From NCBI GenBank assembly GCA_001664505.1, contig CP011806.1, positions 904,399 through 968,398 of the forward strand: a stretch of 64,000 nucleotides of DNA, written 5' to 3'. Below the pieces are notes generated by a model. It ran no database searches. It was not told the origin of the DNA and saw only the letters and a list, made by a program, of their open reading frames with translations. Made by a program: the position numbers and the translations under genes. This document shows, one piece after another, positions 57,307 to 64,000 of this stretch; within the stretch, counting starts at the first letter, position 1, and the number at the start of each line of letters is the position of its first letter. This DNA is from Acidobacteria bacterium Mor1. GTDB taxonomy: Bacteria > Acidobacteriota > Polarisedimenticolia > Polarisedimenticolales > Polarisedimenticolaceae.

Positions 57307-58044
57307 TCAGGCGCCGAAATCGCCCCAGGCGTGGAGCAATAGCGCCGTGGCGACCGGTCCGGCGGTCTCGGTGCGCAGGGTGCGCGGTCCCAGACTGGCC
57401 CGGCGCCAACCCGCGGCCTCCAGGGCGGCCCGCTCGGCGTCCGAGAAGCCGCTCTCCGGGCCGACCGCCAGGCGGACGCGGCCAGGGGCCTCGGCGGCCA
57501 GGATCGTCGCCAGGGTGACCGCTCCCGGCCCCCCGTCCAGGACCAGATCGAGGGTGTCCTCGGGAGACGGCCCCAACTCCTTCAGGCGCAGCGGTGAAGC
57601 AACCTCGGGCACCCGGCGCCGGCCGCACTGTTTGCAGGCCTCCCGGGCGATGCGCCGCCAGCGTTCCAGCCGGTTGTCGGTGACCCGCGGCGCGTCGGCC
57701 CGTTCGGTGTCGACCAGCTGGATCCGGTGAATGCCCACCTCGGTGGCCTTGGCCACCAGCCAGTCGAGCCGGTCCGGCCGGCAGACACCCTGGATCAAAT
57801 CGATCTCGAGGGGTGCCTCGACCGGGTCGCTGCAGGCTTCACCCAGCCTGACCCGGACGGCGTCCTTGCCCGCCTCGAGGATCTCGGCGGCCCACTCGTT
57901 GCCCCGGCCGTCGAAGACGCCGACGGGGTCCCCCGGACCGAGCCGCAGGACCCTGGCGATGTGGCGGCTGTCCTCCCGGCCGAGGGTCAGTTCGTCGCCG
58001 GTGGCCCGGGCGTCGTCGTGCTGGACCCGGAACAGGTGGGCCAT
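57307..58044 (-). CDS. rsmE: 16S rRNA (uracil-1498-N3)-methyltransferase
   Basis: 245 residues. The SPOUT-class fold is supported by HIARVLRLGPGDPVGVFDG, QGVCRPDRLDWLVAKATEVG, REACKQCGRRRVPEV, LAVGPESGFSDAERAAL and SLGPRTLRTETAGPVA. It methylates U1498 of 16S rRNA. The ATG overlaps the prmA stop by one base. The order dnaJ-prmA-rsmE is common in many phyla. Confidence 0.95.
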   Translation of the reverse strand: MAHLFRVQHDDARATGDELTLGREDSRHIARVLRLGPGDPVGVFDGRGNEWAAEILEAGKDAVRVRLGEACSDPVEAPLEIDLIQGVCRPDRLDWLVAKATEVGIHRIQLVDTERADAPRVTDNRLERWRRIAREACKQCGRRRVPEVASPLRLKELGPSPEDTLDLVLDGGPGAVTLATILAAEAPGRVRLAVGPESGFSDAERAALEAAGWRRASLGPRTLRTETAGPVATALLLHAWGDFGA

Positions 58045-58898
58045 CAGTCCGGCCGGTGAGCCACGAGAGCGACCCAGGGGTCGCGACCGTGCACCGAGTC
58101 CACCCTCAGGCCCGAAGCTTCGAACACCCCGCTCAGCTCCTCGACGTCGTCCCCGAGGAAACCCGAAGCGATGAACAGGCCGCCGGGGCGGACCAGCCCT
58201 CCGAGCACCTGCTCGTTGGCGGTGAAGAACGGCCTGTTGATGTTGGCCACCACCCCGTCGAACCCGCCGTCGACGGTTTCGAGCGACCCGGTGATCAGCC
58301 GCACTCCGTCGACGCCGTTACGCTTCAACACCTCGGCGGCGACCTCGACGGCGACCGGATCGTTGTCGATCCCGACCACCTCGCCGGCGCCGAGATGACG
58401 GGCGGCCATCGAGAGCACCGCGGTGCCGGCGCCGATGTCCAGCCAACGGCTGCCCGCGGCCACCCGCTCCTCGAGCTGCTCGATGCAGAGCTGGGTTGTC
58501 GGGTGCTCACCGGTGCCGAAGGCCCGGCCCGGGATCAGGTGCAGCGCGGTCCGCTCGCCCGGATCCGCCTGCTCGTCGCCGGGGACGATCAGGAACCGCC
58601 GGCCGATGGCGATCGGCTTGAGGGTCCGCTGGAAGCGCTCGACCCAGTCGTCGTCGGCCACCGACTCCACCCGCACCTCCGACGCGTGACCCTCGGAGTC
58701 CAGCAGGCCCCGGATCTCCGCTGCCGCCTCGTCTGCGGTCTCGGCCAGACGCAGGTAGATCCGCACGCGGGTCAGGTCCTCCCCGGCCGGGGTGAACTCC
58801 ATGCCGCGACTGTCGAAACCGACCCGTCCGGCAAGCTCCTCGGCCAACAGCTCGGGAACGTCGAATACCAGGGTGGTCCAGGGGCGGGGTTCGCTCAC
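58044..58898 (-). CDS. prmA: Ribosomal protein L11 methyltransferase
   Basis: 284 residues. The N-terminal substrate-recognition part contains RVESVADDDWVERFQRTLKP. The methyltransferase core has PGRAFGTGEHPTTQLCIEQL, LDIGAGTAVLSMAARHLGAG and VGIDNDPVAV, then VVANINRPFF, where PrmA normally has an NI-x-x-x-L motif. The GTG start at 58896-58898 has GGAGAG six bases upstream. It follows dnaJ after 13 bases. Confidence 0.93.
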   Translation of the reverse strand: MSEPRPWTTLVFDVPELLAEELAGRVGFDSRGMEFTPAGEDLTRVRIYLRLAETADEAAAEIRGLLDSEGHASEVRVESVADDDWVERFQRTLKPIAIGRRFLIVPGDEQADPGERTALHLIPGRAFGTGEHPTTQLCIEQLEERVAAGSRWLDIGAGTAVLSMAARHLGAGEVVGIDNDPVAVEVAAEVLKRNGVDGVRLITGSLETVDGGFDGVVANINRPFFTANEQVLGGLVRPGGLFIASGFLGDDVEELSGVFEASGLRVDSVHGRDPWVALVAHRPD

Positions 58899-58911
58899 CG
58901 GGTCTCTCCGA

Positions 58912-60027
58912 TCAGTGGAAGATGTCCTTGACCCGGTCGAACAGGCCGCGCTCAGCGACCTCTTCCCCCTCGAGCTCCGCCAGCTTCTCGAACAGATCAC
59001 GCTGCTCGTCGCTGAGCTTCTTGGGGGTCACGAGCTTGACGTGGACCAGCTGGTCCCCCTTGCCGCCCCCCTGCACGCCGGGCACGCCCCGGCCCTGGAG
59101 CCGCAGCACGGCGCCGGACTGGGTGCCGGCGGGGATGTCCAGGGACTCCTCCCCTTCCAGGGTCGGCACCTCGATACGGGTGCCGAGAGCCGCCTGGGCG
59201 AAACCGATCTTGGCCTCGCAGAGAATGTCCCGGTCGTTGCGGGTGAAGATCGGATGCTCGGACACGTGGAGCACCACGTAGAGATCCCCGGGAGGGCCTC
59301 CACCGGTGCCCGCCTCTCCTTCACCGCTGACCCGTAGGCGCATGCCCTCGTCGACGCCGGCGGGGATCCGCAGGCTGACGGTCTTCTCGGTCTGGATGCG
59401 GCCCTGGCCCTCACAGCCCGGACAGGGCTTGATCAGCAGCCGGCCGGCTCCGCGGCACCGGGAGCAGGTGCGGGCGATGGTGAAGAACCCCTGCTGGAAG
59501 GCCACCTGTCCGCGGCCGCTGCACTCGGGGCAGGTCTGGAGGCCGTCCTCCCCTTCCGCCCCGGTACCGCCGCAGTCGTTGCAGGTCTCTGCCCGGGGAA
59601 CCTGGATCTTGGTCTCCAGCCCCTTGGCCGCCTCCTCGAACTCGATCTCCAGATCGAACAGCAGATCCCGGCCCGCGCTGCCCCGGCGCCGGCGCCGCCC
59701 GCCGCCTCCGCCGAAGACCGAGCCGAAGCCGAAGAGATCGCCCAGAACGTCGGCGAAGTCGCCGAAGACATCCTCGTTGAACCCCTGGAAGCCGGCGGCC
59801 CCGCCGAGCCCTTCCTTGCCGAACTGGTCGTACCTCGCCCGCTTCTCCGGGTCGGAGAGCACGGAATAGGCCTCCGCCGCTTCCTTGAAGCGGGCCTCAG
59901 CCTCGGGGTTGTCGGGATTCTTGTCGGGGTGGTTTTCCATGGCGATCTTGCGATACGCCTTCTTGATCGCGGATGCCTCCGCGTCCTTTTCCACCCCGAG
60001 GACCTGGTAGTAGTCCCTGTCCGCCAA
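58912..60027 (-). CDS. dnaJ: Hsp40 co-chaperone DnaJ
   Basis: 371 residues. The J domain has [20 protein letters not shown] and the HPD motif in [12 protein letters not shown] Gly/Phe region (about 75-125) follows. The zinc domain has all four CxxCxGxG motifs: [24 protein letters not shown] and CPGCEGQG. The C-terminal substrate domains are complete. It stimulates DnaK ATPase. The start is TTG at 60025-60027, four bases after dnaK. Confidence 0.96.
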   Translation of the reverse strand: MADRDYYQVLGVEKDAEASAIKKAYRKIAMENHPDKNPDNPEAEARFKEAAEAYSVLSDPEKRARYDQFGKEGLGGAAGFQGFNEDVFGDFADVLGDLFGFGSVFGGGGGRRRRRGSAGRDLLFDLEIEFEEAAKGLETKIQVPRAETCNDCGGTGAEGEDGLQTCPECSGRGQVAFQQGFFTIARTCSRCRGAGRLLIKPCPGCEGQGRIQTEKTVSLRIPAGVDEGMRLRVSGEGEAGTGGGPPGDLYVVLHVSEHPIFTRNDRDILCEAKIGFAQAALGTRIEVPTLEGEESLDIPAGTQSGAVLRLQGRGVPGVQGGGKGDQLVHVKLVTPKKLSDEQRDLFEKLAELEGEEVAERGLFDRVKDIFH

Positions 60028-60031
60028 CGAT

Positions 60032-61893
<1,862 letters not shown>

Positions 61894-61894
<1 letters not shown>

Positions 61895-62559
61895 CAGGCG
61901 CCCTCGTCCTTCACGCCCTCTCGAGCGGCAACGGCCGGATCAACGGTGACCCGGACCTTGGCGGGACGCAGCAGCGTCCCCTGCAACATGTAACCCCGCT
62001 GGAACTCTTCGAGCACGATGTTCGGCGGGTTCTCCCCGGAAGTATCGGTGGAGATGGCTTCGTGCCGTGCAGGATCGAACGGAGTGCCCACGCAATCGAT
62101 GGGCTCCAGTCCCTCACGACCGAGTTCGTCGAGGAGCTGGCGGTAGATCAGGCGAACGCCGTCACGGAAGCCGTCGGCCTCGTCCTTCGACGGGGAGCAG
62201 AGCGCCCGTTCGAAGTTGTCGAGCACCGGCAGGATCCGCTCGGCGAAGGAGGCGACGGCGTTGCGCTGGTAGTCGGCGCGGTCGCGCTCGACCCGCTTGC
62301 GGTAGTTGTCGAACTCCGCACGCAACCGGTCGAGACGCTCTTCCGCGGCCTGGCTGTCCGCCGTAGCGGCGGGCGCCGGTTCCTCGTCGAAGGCGAGAAC
62401 GACTTCACCCTCGTCGACCGGCTCGGCCTCGGCGCGGGGCACCGGTGCCCCGGTGGGCTCGTCATCGTCCACACCGACGACTTCAATTATTTCGATATCG
62501 TCATCGAGGTCGGACATACCGCTGCCCTGTAGCAGATCACCCAGCTCGTTCGTGCTCAC
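61894..62559 (-). CDS. grpE: Nucleotide exchange factor GrpE
   Basis: 221 residues from GTG at 62557-62559, or 207 from ATG at 62515-62517, which has AGGG seven bases upstream. The first 75 residues are acidic and variable. The conserved core has [20 protein letters not shown] (coiled coil), [12 protein letters not shown] and [10 protein letters not shown], then [23 protein letters not shown]. It releases ADP from DnaK. No hrcA gene or CIRCE element precedes it. Confidence 0.93.
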
Positions 62560-62631
62560 GCTTAACGCACCCTCGCCACTTCGGTCCCGGCCCGGAGTCC
62601 GGCAGTCCGGTCTCCAAAGGGCCATGGCCCG

Positions 62632-62661
62632 AAGTTAGGCTCTGGCCCCGCCATGCGTCCA
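62632..62661 (-). promoter_or_regulatory. Possible promoter of the grpE-dnaK-dnaJ operon
   Basis: On the minus strand TGGACG (the same -35 hexamer as the ffh promoter) and TAACTT are separated by 18 bases, in the 135-base gap between prfB and grpE. The -10 is weak. No sigma-32 consensus (CTTGAA, CCCCAT) and no CIRCE repeat are visible. Confidence 0.3.
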
Positions 62662-62694
62662 GTTGGGCCCCGGAGTTTCTCGATATGCGGGGTT

Positions 62695-63823
62695 TCAGGA
62701 GGTACCGGAGCCCTCCCGGCGGTCCCCCTGCTGGGTCAGGGCGGCGCGGATGAACCCCTGGAGGTCCCCATCGAGCACCCGGTCGGCATCCCCGACCTCG
62801 TGGGCGGTCCGGTGGTCCTTGACCATCCGGTAGGGAGCCAGCACGTAGCTGCGAATCTGGCTGCCCCACTCGATCTTTTTCTTCTCGCCGACCTCCTGGG
62901 CCATCTTCTCCTCGGCCTCGATGCGGGCCAGTTCCGCCAGCTTGGCCATCAGGAGCTTCATCGCCACCTCCTTGTTCCGGTGCTGGGAGCGCTCGTTCTG
63001 GCAGCTCACCACCGTGTTGGTCGGGAGATGTGTGATCCGCACCGCGGAGTCGGTGACGTTGACGTGCTGGCCGCCGGCGCCCGAGGAGCGGTAGGTGTCG
63101 ATCCGGAGGTCCTTGTCGTCGATCACCACCTCGACGTCGTCGTCGATCTCGGGGATCACGTCCACCGAGGCGAAGGAGGTGTGACGCCGGGCCTGGGCGT
63201 CGAAGGGAGAGATGCGCACCAGCCGGTGGACCCCCCGTTCGACCCGCAGGTAGCCGTAGGCGTTGGCCCCCCGCACCGCCATGGTGACGCTCTTGATTCC
63301 CGCCTCTTCACCGGCCTGGTAGTCGAGGGTCTCGAGCTTGAAGCCCTCCCGTTCGGCCCAGCGGCTGTACATCCGCATCAGCATCGAGGCCCAGTCCTGG
63401 GACTCGGTGCCTCCGGCGCCCGGGTGTACCTCGAGAATCGCGTCGCTCTGGTCGTGTTCGCCGCTGAGCATGGCGCGCAGCTCGGTGGTCTCGGCCCGCT
63501 CGGCGAGCTGATCCACGGCGGTACGCAGGTCCTCCTGGACCTCCTCCCCTTCCCGGGCCAGTTCGAGGAAGGTCTGGGCCTCCTCGAGCATGCTGCTGAG
63601 CTGGTTCGACGCGTCGACGTCGCTCTGCAGCCGGGCGCGCTGCTGCTGCAGGGTCTTGGATTTCTGGGGGTCGTTCCAGACGTCGGGCTGGGCCAACGCC
63701 TCTTCCAGGCGGTCTAGTTCGCCCTGTTTGCCTTCGACATCAAAGGAACCTCCGCAGCGCGTCGACCTTGTCGTTCAGCGCATCGATCTGTTCCGAGATG
63801 TCTTGCAAATCTACCCTGGACAC
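62695..63823 (-). CDS. prfB: Peptide chain release factor 2, made by programmed +1 frameshift
   Basis: About 375 residues after frameshifting. Zero-frame translation starts at GTG 63821-63823 behind GGAGG and runs 27 codons to an in-frame UGA at 63740-63742. Shifting +1 at CUU continues as DVEGKQGELDRLEEALAQPD into the main frame. The body has GGTESQDWASMLMRMY, the SPF anticodon-like motif in RISPFDAQARRHTSF and the GGQ motif in SSGAGGQHVNVTDSAVR. It terminates at UGA and UAA. Reading the gene only from a downstream TTG at 63696 would lose the first 42 residues. Confidence 0.96.
63740..63753 (-). promoter_or_regulatory. prfB programmed frameshift signal
   Basis: Reading the minus strand: internal Shine-Dalgarno GGAGG (63753-63749), three bases, CUU (63745-63743), then the stop UGA (63742-63740). 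This is the canonical RF2 autoregulatory site; low RF2 lets ribosomes slip from CUU to UUU and make full-length protein. Confidence 0.95.
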
Positions 63824-63881
63824 ATCGACCTCCGTTGAAGTGGTGGACGCATCCTAACATCCGAGAGATATCCCGGGCGGG

Positions 63882-64000
63882 TTAGCCGAGCTGTTTGATG
63901 AAGGCGCCGGAGTAGCCGTCGGCCTTGAGCTTGTCGGCGGCGGTCAGGGCGTCGTCCCGGCTGGAGTAGCCGCCGACGCGAACCTTGAACAGCCGCTGGC
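63882..64000 (-). CDS. SPOR-domain protein (3' fragment)
   Basis: Only the last 38 codons are inside the window; the gene continues past the right edge. The visible C-terminus QRLFKVRVGGYSSRDDALTA, then DKLKADGYSGAFIKQLG, matches the end of SPOR domains, which bind denuded glycan strands at the division septum. The stop TAA is at 63882-63884, 58 bases before prfB. Confidence 0.75.
   Translation of the reverse strand, partial: QRLFKVRVGGYSSRDDALTAADKLKADGYSGAFIKQLG

Noticed and set aside
62695-63696. prfB starting at TTG 63696
   Set aside because: It omits the conserved N-terminal domain; the frameshift leader from 63823 restores it.

Overview
This 64 kb window is chromosomal, very GC-rich (roughly two thirds G+C by eye) and almost fully coding. 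It carries informational and housekeeping genes plus several accessory loci. Translational coupling is common: many neighbours overlap by 1 to 8 bases, and GTG and TTG starts are frequent. Genes for type IV pilus retraction (PilT), PBP1A and lipoproteins indicate a diderm (Gram-negative type) bacterium. Sulfatase-like proteins ending in an ALGY-type motif, TPR and HEAT proteins, HprK-like kinases and a giant FG-GAP/thrombospondin-type-3 protein suggest an Acidobacteriota-like or deltaproteobacterial-type lineage. No rRNA is present, so this placement is inference.

Layout. 1-2.5 kb: two sulfatase-like proteins. 2.5-9.8 kb: a tightly coupled minus-strand operon in which uvrB and uvrC enclose four unrelated genes (an S24/S26-like domain fused to a methyltransferase, two HprK-like kinases and a PhyH-type dioxygenase). 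9.9-17.6 kb: PBP1A, a lipoate/octanoate transferase, a degenerate NtrC-type regulator and a large TPR protein. 17.7-21.3 kb: the ffh-rpsP-khpA-rimM-trmD-rplS translation and secretion operon behind a good sigma-70 promoter. 21.4-29.9 kb: ribBA, ribE, ribD, ftsY, a TPR lipoprotein, a PHP phosphatase, gpsA, thpR and cinA. 29.9-34.4 kb: an XRE-TPR regulator with a secreted protein, diverging from an AraC regulator with a secreted HEAT-repeat protein. 34.5-45.6 kb: a cell-surface region with a 2455-residue FG-GAP/TSP3 protein, a divergent subtilisin lipoprotein and two paralogous lipoproteins. 45.9-52.1 kb: a sulfatase-like enzyme, two polytopic membrane proteins and an SGNH hydrolase, probably acting on envelope glycans or lipids. 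52.0-52.35 kb: a decaying array of about 30-base units, each holding a 20-base palindrome, which runs through the stop codon of the SGNH gene. 52.4-64 kb: lytic transglycosylase, alaS, pilT, then the chain prfB, grpE, dnaK, dnaJ, prmA, rsmE. prfB carries the classical autoregulatory +1 frameshift, and a SPOR-domain gene is cut by the window edge.

The most unusual items are the kinase/dioxygenase/methyltransferase set inside the uvrB-uvrC operon, the apparently catalytically dead NtrC-like regulator, the palindrome array, and the surface region bounded by two near-identical terminators.
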